Part shown: piece after piece, positions 23,104-33,141 of the stretch
Position numbering within the stretch: the stretch's first letter is position 1
How the letters are laid out: every line of letters starts with the position of its first letter
Position numbers and translations under genes: made by a program
Source of the DNA: Turbatrix aceti
Taxonomy: Eukaryota > Nematoda > Chromadorea > Rhabditida > Panagrolaimidae
Length of the DNA stretch: 64,000 nucleotides
Assembly (NCBI GenBank): GCA_963969345.1
Contig: OZ017768.1
Coordinates: 8,518,718-8,582,717 of the forward strand
Reading direction: 5' to 3'
Notes under the pieces: model-generated
What the model was told of the DNA's origin: nothing
The model's database searches: none
The model's input: the letters and a program-made list of their open reading frames with translations, nothing else

Positions 23104-23605
23104 CACGAGCAACAAAGTCGTTTTAGAATTTATTGCCTTACTGACAAAACACATTTTGTTTTTCGATATTCAGCATCAATTCTGATGAATTACTAGTTGT
23201 TACCAATCACGCGGGAGGGGGGATCAGACCGCACATTGCAAAAAATTTTGCAAGCCTCACGCTGTAAAAATTTAGCAATGTGCGTTCATGCGTTCAACAA
23301 CTGCATTTGTGCATGAATTTCGAAATCTTTTTATTATATTTAAAATGCTCGCTTGCGATAATTTGTTATTCAAAGTTTGGTTGCTAACGTCAATGATCTC
23401 GGCATAACGCACGTAAGTGAATAGATGTTTTTAAATATCGATACTTTTAGACGCTTGTATAAGACCCTTATCTATATTGACATGCATCCATGTGTCGCGT
23501 GATTTTGCTTGCTCAACCGCGGCGAGTTGTCGTGCATATGTACCATTTTTTTTACGTTTAATACTTCAGGTTAAAATGCACCACTGAACTGACTGATAAT
23601 CTAAA
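23104..23605. other. Upstream region of copy 7
   Basis: No gene. AAATATCGATAC at 23433-23444 lies about 160 bp before the copy 7 start codon. Confidence 0.45.
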
Positions 23606-24525
23606 ATGATGTTCAACAACAGTGGCACACAAAAATTTTATAATTTTTATCAAAACAAATTTCAAGCTACTTTACTAAAAGAAAGAGTTTACGTCGTCCG
23701 AGAAAAAGCAACGGATCTTTTATACCAAGGTCTTCACTTGACCGAACATTATCTAGCATGTTTTTATAAATTAGCAGACCGCGTGAATGGATTTCAAAGG
23801 TATTGTTCAAGTCAGGATGAGTTTGATGCTCTGCGAAACATGGTTATACCAGATGGAACAAAAATAGTTATTGATAAGGACAATAATTTGATATTTCTAT
23901 TGCTACCCCAAGGCGGTGAATCTTTTCATGAAACATACACGTCGATGAAGATCGAAGAAAAAGCAATTGTCCTCAAGAAGATTGTCAAATTTATGAAAGC
24001 GTGCCACAAGGTAAATCTTTTCTTCCGGGATTGTAAATTGCAAAAATTTGTGCAGCGCTTCAAACAAAGTGATTCGTAAGTTTTTAAACTGTTGGAAATT
24101 TTTATGATTGCAATAATTTTATTTCAATGTGTCGTTGTTTTAGGACAGATATCAGACTTCACAACCCGTTTGAATTATTTTTGTCAAACTCTCCGATTGT
24201 AACTGGTCGACACCGATTTACGCCATTTTGGGCACCTGAAATGTTCACCCAGCCTGAAGAATACGATGGAGCATCAACGGATATTTGGGCGTTTGGTGTT
24301 TTTGTTTATCGCGTTTTTGTTGGTAAATATCCGTTTGTCGATGCGGAGCCTTTAGGTTTTATGAAAAAAGTTCGTCTTTGTCAATACAGCCCCTTTCCAG
24401 CTGAAGTTAACGAAGTGGCAAAAAAGCTTACTATCATGGTCCTTAAAGTTACACCAAAAGAAAGACCAACGGTTCGAGCACTCGAGCATTGGATTGACAA
24501 CAATTTGATAAATATTAATAAATAA
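23606..24525 (+). CDS. Tribbles-like pseudokinase, copy 7
   Basis: Exons 23606-24075 and 24144-24525 give 283 aa. There is no third exon: the frame stops after NLININK in an AATAAATAAA run. Catalytic loop FRDCKLQKFVQ and DFG replaced by NPF. The helix-F motif reads DIWAFGVF, a small divergence from the other copies. An acceptor-like TACTTCAG lies 34 nt upstream of the start codon. No small partner frame is visible downstream, where a SINE-bearing element (about 24610-24870) has inserted. Confidence 0.82.
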
Positions 24526-24609
24526 ATAAATAAAGCTTTTGTATTTCTGCAATTCTGTAAATTGTTTATTTTTCAGGCAACTTACTACATTAGAGAGCTC
24601 ATATATGTA

Positions 24610-24870
24610 TGATGCGGACTATAAAAATATTTTCTTCTCATCTTTTTTTTATTGTTTTTATAAAGATTACTTCATGAAGAAAATTGAAGTAAACTTGTCA
24701 ATTTTGCTGATTTTATTCTACTGTTGCATTCTGAGACAGGCCGTAGTGCAACAAATGACAGCAGCGCCCCAAGGCACGGCCGCGGCGCACAAAAAGTGGA
24801 CGCTCTACGCGCTGAGCTACAAAGACGTTTAAAAACGCTAACTGAAATATATTCAGAATAGGAAAGAACC
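24610..24870. mobile_element. Partial relative of the 4.4 kb TIR element
   Basis: Contains GCGGACTATAAAAAT followed by the TTTTTATAAAGATTACTTCATGAAG-type stretch, one SINE copy, and the TATTCAGAATAGG-AAGAACC segment. All occur in the same order inside the element at 28703-33104. The nested element of that copy is absent here, so this is an empty reference for it. The right end is lost. Confidence 0.65.
24723..24828 (-). mobile_element. tRNA-derived SINE, single-unit copy
   Basis: On the minus strand it has a tRNA-like head (TAGCTCAGCGCGTAGAGCG, A-box-like), a mutated B box (CCTTGGGGCGCTG, where intact copies have GGGTTCGATCCC) and one 30-nt dyad unit (GTTGCACTACGGCCTG...AATGCAAC). Confidence 0.7.
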
Positions 24871-25499
24871 TCTCGCTCTTCATTCAGGAAATAACTTTTC
24901 GTGGATGCGATCGGCATGCTTCCCGAAACATTCACTCAGCCCTAAACTGGTAACCCTCTACAACACCGGTATTTTGCTCAATCAGATTTCTATTGTTTTG
25001 TTATTCTTATCGTTACTTTGTTTCAACATGTGCTTTGCGACCTGTATAAATATTATTATTAATTCGAGTTTTGCAACTTCGCATTTTCATGTATACGTCA
25101 TTTAGTGTGAAAATCGAAGTTAGTTGTAAAAATAGAAGCCATGAAAAAATACAAAAATCAATGTTGAAATAATTGAAGTTGCAAAAATCGAAACTGAAAA
25201 ATTCGAAGTAGTGGCACTGAACCGTTGTAAATGGTATATATTTATATATTTTACGTTTTGACACACTATTTTGCGTCATGAAGCCCAAAAGAGCCAAAAC
25301 GTCATTCAAGCAGGTGTTTTCTCAAAAACTGTGTTCCACATTGTTTTTTAATTCAAAAATAGCAGGTTCGGCGGAGTGTTAACAGTGTCATAAAATATAT
25401 TTGGTCATAAAATATATAAAAATATATATAATATATATGTTGGTAAAAATATATTTGTAAAACTACTCAATATAACAGTGTTTTTAACGATTTCAAAAA
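24871..25499. other. Intergenic before the chemoreceptor gene
   Basis: AT-rich, with several AATTGAAGT/AATCGAAGT word repeats near 25110-25210. No gene seen. Confidence 0.4.
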
Positions 25500-26814
25500 A
25501 TGCAGTTGACCGACGAAAAATGGGTTATTAATGTTATCAAGTTCACAGCTATTTTTACATCAATTATTACTCTTTTTTTGTACGGAATACTTTTATTCTG
25601 CTTCATAAAACAAAATTATAAATTAGATGCTAACAAATATTTTCTAATGAATCAAGCTTTTTGGTCACTTTTTTTTCACATGCCGTTGGCTATCAATTTG
25701 CCATACTTTACGCCACCGTTATTTGGTGGATACGCTTTAGGTTTGCCTAAAACGACATATGGCGCAATTATAGCTACAATTGTATTTTTGATTGGCATTG
25801 CAAATTCATATTATGCTGCATTTATTGGATTTGGATACAGATATTTTTTGGTAAGTTGCACGAATTTTTGTATGTATATTTTTTTTAATATTGGCGCCAT
25901 CGATAAAAAAGTCAAAGTATAGTCAATGTATAGATCTATCATTGTAAATCAGGTCGACGCCGCTGGTAAATATATAGAAAAAAATCGAGTCGCTGATATT
26001 TTTTGAAGTTCTTGCATTTTCGAACACTTTCTGGAACATTCTTTACCTACAGAACATTCTGGAACACCTCTCTTATCTGTTTCTGAAACCTTCTGGAAAT
26101 TTGCTTATGTTAGAGGCAATAAGCGCACAACAAATCTAATTTTTATGATAAAATAATACGATAAATAATATGATAACATGATTGCAGACTGTACACAGTA
26201 AGTATTCGGCATTTTTAAAAACCAAGTGTTTTTATGTCAGCTGCTTTGTCGGAAACATTGCTTTTGTATGCTTCCCTACTTTGGCACTGTTAATGAAGAT
26301 TAATAGTATCACACCTGAATATATCAAGCATGTCGTTTTGAAAGAACAACCCCAGCACAAAGCATACTTATCCGAACCATCTCTATTTATTGTAGATAAA
26401 CAATATTTTATGAAATTAACATTTACTTACATTGGATTATCTATTATTATGTTTTATGTCAAGTTCAAAATTGTTCAGTCATCAATCAAACGCGCAATTG
26501 TACTCCGAAAGATGCACTCCCGCAGCGCAGTTGCTCGCACTCATCGGATGCTTATTTCATACAACATCGTTCAAATTATCCTAACTTCTGTGTTCTTGTA
26601 CTTACCCTATGTTATGCTGATTGGTTGTTATACTATTGGAATTAATGCCAAACCTCTTTGCAATTTGATTTGTTGTCTTTCTTACTACCATGCAATGGTT
26701 CAGTGTGGTACAATACTATGCATGATTGGCCCTTACCGAGAATACTGCATGTCATTTCTGCCCTTTAAGAAATCACACAAAGTTAGTAGCATATCACAAA
26801 AAACTATATTTTGA
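25500..26814 (+). CDS. Serpentine chemoreceptor (Str-superfamily type)
   Basis: Exons 25500-25850 and 26188-26814, joined in phase 0, give 325 aa. The sequence is strongly hydrophobic with about seven membrane segments, for example FTSIITLFLYGILLFCF near the N-terminus, ATIVFLIGIANSYYAAF, and IVQIILTSVFLYLPYVMLIGC near the end of the bundle. The last helix is followed by IGPYREYCMSF; a PYR motif after TM7 is characteristic of the str/srh/srd/sri group. Such receptors sit in sensory cilia and detect environmental chemicals. It is a single gene between pseudokinase copies 7 and 8. The subfamily assignment is uncertain. Confidence 0.75.
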
Positions 26815-27329
26815 TCGTTCGCTTTTTTTATTATTTTGTATATGATAAAATGAAATTATTGTCATCTTATTCAGTTTAATCCGTGACTGTGTTTTTGGAG
26901 TTAAAGCGTTAACCCCAGTCGACTGTATCTTTGCAAAGTAGAACCGGGGAACACTTATAATACAGCAGATTATGGGCGATACATCGCGCGATGTCAATGT
27001 ACATCATTGCAAAATCGGTGATTGCGAAATCGGTGAATCTCGATACGATCGCTTTAAACAATTTTCGCTATTTGATGACTAAATAATTGCGAAATACGTC
27101 ACGTGATAGTTCTTTTTTTGTCAAAAAAGGAGTTTTTCGAAATATGACCATTTAATACTATAAATAAACCAGCAAACTGTTAAAAATTGTACACCGAGTA
27201 ACGTTATTTTTGCTGAAGTGACAGAGTGTTAGTGTATCTCTTTTTGTCTTTGGTATATATATAATTATTTTTCAACATTGAAGTTTTCAGATACAAAAAA
27301 CTACATATTACAACTACGTCTGCAAAAGA
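26815..27329. other. Intergenic before copy 8
   Basis: No gene. There is a short dyad GCGATACATCGCGCGATGT near 26970. A CTCGATACGATCG stretch near 27035 may be a diverged form of the upstream motif. Confidence 0.4.
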
Positions 27330-28327
27330 ATGTTGCCACTGAATGACATAAATAATGGCACAAACGAATTGTATTTCGATAACAATAACTACCATGCGAC
27401 TCGGTTAAAAGCAAAAGTTTATATCGTACGGGAATTGGCTACAAACCAAATGTATCAAGGCTTTCTCCTAACGTTGCACTATTTATCGCGTTTTTACCAA
27501 TTGGAAGAACGTGTGAATGATTTTCGACAGCATTGTTCAAGTTGCGAAGAATTTACGGCTTTTAAAAGTATGGTTATACCCGTGGGCACACAAATTGTTT
27601 ACGATTTGGAGAAAAATGTGATATTTTTATTGGTCCCAGAAAACGGAGCAAATTTTCATGAAACGTACACGACGATGACAATGGATGAGACGGTAACCGT
27701 CATCAGAAAAATTCTCAAGTTAATGAAACTTTGCCACAAGGTTAATCTTTTCTTCCGAGATTGCAAGCTTCAGAAATTTGTGCAACGTTCTAAGCAATGT
27801 GCTTTGTAAGTTCAACTGCAATTTTAAACATTTTATTTTTAATTTTGTTTTTCAGAACGGACATCAGACTTCACAACCCGTTTGAATTATTTTTGTCTGA
27901 TTCTCATATTGTTCAAGGTCGTCACCGATTCACGCCATTCTGGGCGCCAGAAATGTTTACCCAGCCAGAAGAGTACGATGGACCGGCGACGGATGTCTGG
28001 TCGTTTGGTGTTTTTATTTACCGACTTTTTGTTGGGAAATATCCGTTTGTTGATGCCGATCCCCAAAGTTTCATGACGATAGTTCAAAACTGCCACTACA
28101 GCCCGATTCCAGAAGACGTTGACGAACTGGCAAAGGAAGTTGTCGACATGATCCTTGTCGTAAAACCGGAAGAAAGGCCAACAGTTGATGCATTAGATCG
28201 TTGGATACATCATTATTTATTTTATGGTAAGTTTCTTAGTCTTGTGTTTTATTTTTATTAAATTTTAGTTTTTTAAGGTGATTCAAAATTGGTGAAACTC
28301 GAAAACACATCACAGAGCCTTTTCTAA
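27330..28327 (+). CDS. Tribbles-like pseudokinase, copy 8
   Basis: Exons 27330-27805, 27856-28226 (371 nt) and 28278-28327 give 298 aa with a short tail ending ENTSQSLF. The third exon uses the TTTTTTAAG acceptor also proposed for copies 6 and 9. Exon 1 is closest to copy 5 (NNYHAT, ELATNQMYQGFLLTLHYL). Catalytic loop FRDCKLQKFVQ, DFG replaced by NPF, helix F DVWSFG. The small partner gene downstream (28701 and 33141) is convergent but broken by a transposon. Confidence 0.82.
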
Positions 28328-28731
28328 ACCCATTAAAATGGGCTAATAAAAATGAAGCTGCCTGCTTTTTCATACATAAATTTTCACAAAATATGGATAA
28401 AAATCATTTAAATCAAAAAGTTGTCAAGTGTCCAATTCTTTTTTTCTGCGTGTTTTCCCAATTCCCACTGAGCACACTGTTCCCAAAAGAGTGTATTTAT
28501 TGACTATTTAAAAACATGTATGTATATGGCGGTAAATAAATAAATAAATAGAAAATACATCATTTTAAGATGCCAAACAAGCATATATAAAACAAATATA
28601 AAAATATGAACCATTGCTAGCTCGATGTCAATGGGGAGCGTAACAGTCGGGGTGATCTGAGCAAGAACCTCCGCGGGAGGAGCAGGATTGTTTCCAGACA
28701 TATAGGACGCGGACTATAAAAATTTTTTCTA

Positions 28732-31700
28732 CTACCCAAGGTAATCTGTAAATGGGTTTACAGCGTCTGTACATTTAAAAATACAGACAAAAATACGGAC
28801 CATTTAATTTAACGGGTCTTATCTGTGCAGACTCTGGAAATGATCTGCACAGACTCTGTATTTTGTCCGTATTTCATCTGTAAATCACGCTTAAATGTAC
28901 ATTTAAGAAGTGATTTACCTATAGGTATACCAATTTTTTCGCTCAAAACAGTATTTCTGAAAATAACTACAAATACCACAAAAAAACACTTTTTTGACGT
29001 TTTGCACTTGTAATAGTGCGCCGCAACGTGCAAAAAGCTCCCGATTATTTTTCCCGTTTGAAATTAAAGTTAACAAAAGTAAAAGAGGCTACCATTTCAA
29101 CAGCGTAGTACTGTGGATGCCGTGAATAACTTTTGCTGGTTTAATTTTCGAAATAAATTTTTCCCGTTTGGAGCTGAGTGGTGCAATCATTGGCTACCAT
29201 TATACAGCAAAAACTGTGGATGCCATGAAAACCATCCAACCCCAATTTTTGAACCGACCTGATAGATGAATTTCACTGATGCGCGAGTTGATCGCCCGTC
29301 AAGGGAGTTGTCGATGGCAGATGGGTTGCTCGTCTGAGACGATATCGCGTCGTAGGAGTCTGTAATTGAAAAAATACGTTATTATTTTTTATATTGCAAT
29401 CTAAATAAATACCCAGCCCGTATTTTTTTTCAAAAAAAACTCACAAAATCCTAAAACATCTGAAACACATTATTAAAATTTTCGTTTTTATATTTTTTTC
29501 GAAATTTTAATTGCCCCGAAACATACCGAATTGTCCTGAAACTTAGTTACAGCTTATTTTTTTTTCTATTTTTTTGTAACAACAAAACAAAACTTACGGC
29601 AATAATACCTAAAAGCGACAAAAATTAGACGACAAGCGCGCTTCGGACAAAACTACAAAGTAGGTATAGAAGGGTTTTGGCAACCCATTTCACCATTTTT
29701 CTCACAAAAGTTTAATAACATCAAATGACAACTACAAAATAACAATAAAAAAGCCAAATTCATAGATATTCAAGGGTTTGTAAACCCGTCACCTCCAAAA
29801 AGATAGTAATTTATTAACAAAGAAACCACATTCACCCATTTTGCCAAAACAAACTCACAGAAATCTGAAAACATGATTCTCATCCCGTTTTTTTGCAAAA
29901 TAAATAAATCACGGCTAAAAAACTTACTGCCAAGCACGTTGATTTCGAGGTCCCCTTCATTGCAGTCGGTTTACCTAAAAACAGAAGATTTAGTTGGGTT
30001 TCCAAGTTTTTCTTCAAACTTACAGTAAATTCGGAGAGAACCAGATGTTGACGTCATCTGAAACTTTGGGTGAAAACAATAACGAAGCCCAAAAATTTGT
30101 ATGCCCTCAATTTCATGCCAACTGCCTTTCAACCAATTTTTTTCCCTTTTCTGCGATTGTGAAACCGATCTTGGCCCCCATCTGTCGCTGCGCAGTCCTA
30201 CCTAACAAATCGCAAGTACTCATCACACAACCGCAAAAAAGGTCAAAAACCGAGTGAAACTTGGTTGGTTATCAAAAAAATCGTCTTTATACCCCAAAAC
30301 TTTGAAAAGTTAAAAAACTTACATTGGTAGCATCATAACATCGATGTTAGCATTGAGAAAGTTGCCCATGAATTGCAATCGCTTGGAGGACGTCGCCGGA
30401 GGAATCTGAAACAAAAAACAAATAAATTAACGCCAAAAAACATCAATTAGAACACGCCCGAGAAAAAAAAGAACATAGAAAAAAAACAAAGTTCGACTGA
30501 TCAACCCGAGCGCAGCGAAGTAACATTCGCGTTGAGACTCCTCAACAATCGAAAAGTCGCAGAATGCGCAAGTCGTAAAATTAATTTGACGAAATTAATT
30601 TGAAAATTCCAAAACATTGGTTTTTGAATATATATTTTTATGTTTTCAATGTTGACAAAATAGAATCGATTATTGTCTTTCAAATAGTCCTACTCGCGTT
30701 TTACAAAATTTTTATTTTTGACAAAATTCAAGGAGGTGTACTAGAAAAATCATTACTCGCCCGAAAATAAAGCTAAATACCCAGTTCAAAGTGATTTCAA
30801 AGCACAACTAAATTCTCTATCTGGTAAAAATATGAAATTCTGTCATTATTACTTCAAAGTTACCGTAAAATTGAAATTTCCGACAACATTCTGATAATCG
30901 GAACGTTTTCGGAACTTTTTCGAAGCGTAATCCAAAAACTAAAATCAGCATCGCATTCTACAGTATCTTTTACATCTGGAGTGATTGTTTCAGGATTTTA
31001 TCTTTTTTCCGCGCGCCAGTGCAAATTTTCTTCTGAACCCCACTTTTTTTGATGAACGAACTCCAAAATTTTTCAAAGTAGGGTTTGGCAAAAAAATCGG
31101 CATGGGGCGCATTTATACCGGATTTTTACGAATAAATAGGACCTGGGGTAGAAATGAACGCAGAATCCAATGGCGTACTCAGTTTTTTGATCAAAGTTCT
31201 AAAAACTTCCGAAAACCTAAATTTTCTTAGAAAATTTTTTTGGAAACGTTTTTTTCGACATTTCTAAGTTGACATGGTATACTTTTTTGTAAAAAATAAG
31301 TTAGTGAATTTTGTTGGGCTTCAGAATTGCTTTTAATTTTGTTTCCAGCTCGTTTTATTCGCATGCAGTGATTTTTCTACCACACCTCCTTCAATTTTGA
31401 TAATTTTGACGAAATCAAAAAAATCATACGTGCCATTTGAAAGTACACATTTTACTTATCATGTACCAAAATTTTTGAAAACAAAACTCAATTATTGATC
31501 GAGTTGTGATTTTTTATTTAAAATGTCCTCGAATTCAGCAGTTTTCGAACTCGATAAGCTTTTATGCACATATCGACAGGAATGAACGATTATCATTTTT
31601 TGAATTGCAATTTATAGTTTCAACGACGGTTTGAAAACAGAGGGTAACAAAACAAAAAACACGAATTCTCATTTTAAGGGCATGTTTCCTTGATTATCCT

Positions 31701-31887
31701 TATCTGTGGATTAGATTATCTGTATATCTGTACATTTAACAGTTAAGCTTTTTACTCTGTACATTTTACATAACTCCCGTTTTAATATGTACAGAGCCTG
31801 TAAACGGTCGGTTAAATGTGCAGAGTCTGTAAACCGTGTGTAAAATGTGCAGACTCTGTAAATTTACATTTAACAGACCTTGGGTAG
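28732..31887. mobile_element. Nested element with CTACCCAAGGT ends
   Basis: Terminal inverted repeats CTACCCAAGGT (28732-28742) and ACCTTGGGTAG (31877-31887). Beside them are many short repeats of words such as TGTACATTTA and GCAGACTCTGTAAA in both orientations (28750-28920 and 31700-31880). The homologous stretch at 24.6 kb lacks it, which supports its identity as an insertion. The target duplication is not clear. The interior carries exon-like pieces at 29259-30405. Confidence 0.7.
29259..30405 (-). other. Exon-like fragments of a captured gene (unidentified)
   Basis: On the minus strand three segments, 30405-30323, 29974-29928 and 29359-29259, each have an acceptor (TTTCAG, TTTTAG, TTACAG) on the left and a GT donor on the right. 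The first is open and reads like protein (SSKRLQFMGNFLNANIDVMM). Joined in a simple way they do not give one continuous frame, so the gene is probably broken or an exon is missed. I do not recognise the protein. Confidence 0.35.
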
Positions 31888-32171
31888 CTTTTTTTTTCAT
31901 CGTTTTTATAAAGATTACTTCATGAAGAAGCTGTTTCCTTCAAAAACGCATATTTTGTTTTGCGACCTGAAAAATGAGGAGTCATTTTCAGTTTTGCCTA
32001 ATTTTGACAAAATTACATCCGTGTCGTCATCACAGATGTAAATGTAACGAAATCATACTTTTTTTTTGACAACATGATTTTCCAGAAGTAAAATGTCGTG
32101 TTTTCCGGAAAAGTTGGAAAGTGATTTGAAAATTGAAGTAAGCTTGTCAATTTTGCCGATTTTATTATATT

Positions 32172-32510
32172 GTTGCATCCTGAGACAGGCCGTAGTGCAA
32201 CAGGCCTTGTTGCATTCTGAGACAGGCCGTAGTGCAACAAGGGAGGGAAAGACGCTATCTCGCTTGTTGCATTCTGAGACAGGCCGTAGTGCAACAGGTC
32301 TTGTTGTATTCTGAGACAGGCCGTAGTGCAACAGGTCTTGTTGCATTCCGAGACAGGCCGTAGTGCAACAAGGGAGGGAAAGACGCTATCTCGCTTGTTG
32401 CATTCTGAGACAGGCCGTAGTGCAACACGAATGACAGCAGCGGGGATCGAACCCAAGGCTGCGGCGGCGCACAAAAAGTGAACGCTCTACGCGCTGAGCC
32501 ACAAAGACGG
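32172..32510 (-). mobile_element. tRNA-derived SINE with six dyad units
   Basis: Read on the minus strand: a tRNA-like head with an A box (TGGCTCAGCGCGTAG) and a B box (GGGTTCGATCCC), then six copies of a 30-nt unit GTTGCACTACGGCCTG...AATGCAAC. Each unit can form a 6-bp hairpin by GTTGCA/TGCAAC. Units are spaced by either about 7 nt (AGGYCT type) or a 27-nt spacer (GCGAGATAGCGTCTTTCCC...). Confidence 0.8.
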
Positions 32511-32597
32511 TTAAAAAACTAAACTAAAAAACTCATATTCAGAATAGGGAAGAACCCTTCGCTCTTGAGTGTTTCAGTTAGGGTTTTCGAATGTATT

Positions 32598-32879
32598 TGT
32601 GGCTCACAGTGCGTAGAGCGCGTTCACTTTTTTGTGCGCCGCCGCAGCCTTGGGTTCGATCCCCGCTGCTGTCATTCGTGTTGCACTACGGCCTGTCTCA
32701 GAATGCAACAAGCGAGATAGCGTCTTTCCCTCCCTTGTTGCACTACGGCCTGTCTCAGAATGCAACAAGACCTGTTGCACTACGGCCTGTCTCGGAATGC
32801 AACAATGCATGTTGCACTACGGCCTGTCTCAGAATACAACAAGAGGCTGGTTGCACTACGGCCTGTCTCAGAATGCAAC
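32598..32879 (+). mobile_element. tRNA-derived SINE with five dyad units
   Basis: Same structure as the neighbouring copy but on the plus strand, so the two heads face each other across about 90 bp and the tails point outwards. Units start at about 32680, 32737, 32774, 32811 and 32850. Together the pair forms a long imperfect palindrome. Confidence 0.8.
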
Positions 32880-33141
32880 ATACGAGCAATTTTAGCAGAT
32901 TTCGGAAAAATCGCTTCTGCGCTGGATTTTTCAGTGTGTGTATTCAAAAAATGCAGAAAAACACAAAAAAAGCGTATCGGCCAACTTCAATACGCTTTTT
33001 TGTTAAAAAACGCGAAAATTCGAAAACTGTGGCGTCACTATTGAGGTTTCAAAAAATTACAAAAAAAAAGGCTGGTAGAAAAAATTTTTATAGTCCGCGT
33101 CCTATATCTTCGGAAAAAGGGTTTTCGTTGTCTTGTGCCAT

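Larger units (their letters stand above)
28703..33104. mobile_element. 4.4 kb TIR transposon with TA target duplication
   Basis: The ends are a perfect 30-bp inverted repeat (28703-28732 and 33075-33104) beginning TAGGACGCGGACTAT, flanked by TA on both sides. This fits the Tc1/mariner-type preference for TA, but no transposase frame is visible, so it is non-autonomous or decayed. It contains a nested element (28732-31887) and two head-to-head SINEs (32172-32879). A partial relative is at 24610-24870. Confidence 0.85.
28504..33141 (-). pseudogene. Small partner gene of copy 8, split by a 4.4 kb transposon
   Basis: The 5' piece (33141 to about 33105) reads MAQDNENPFSEDI, with an ATG after TTTTTGTTTCAG. 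The 3' piece (from 28702 down to 28504) continues SGNNPAPPAEVLAQIT. Between them lies the element 28703-33104. The two pieces together carry the family motif in the SGNNPAPP variant, like the 19947-19636 member. The 3' frame then runs into a hydrophobic stretch, so its true end is uncertain. A transcript from the promoter would stop at a TAA just inside the element. Confidence 0.72.

Noticed and set aside
32598..32675. A functional tRNA gene
   Set aside because: A and B boxes are present but the acceptor stem does not pair and copies occur as part of longer repeated elements, so it is a SINE head.
32172..32879. Regularly spaced 30-nt repeats resembling a CRISPR array
   Set aside because: The units are attached to tRNA-like SINE heads, the spacers fall into two repeated classes rather than being unique, and the surroundings are eukaryotic with introns and no cas genes.
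28703..33104. Maverick/Polinton or other large autonomous DNA transposon
   Set aside because: No polymerase, integrase, packaging or transposase frame is present, and the TA duplication and short ends fit a smaller non-autonomous element.
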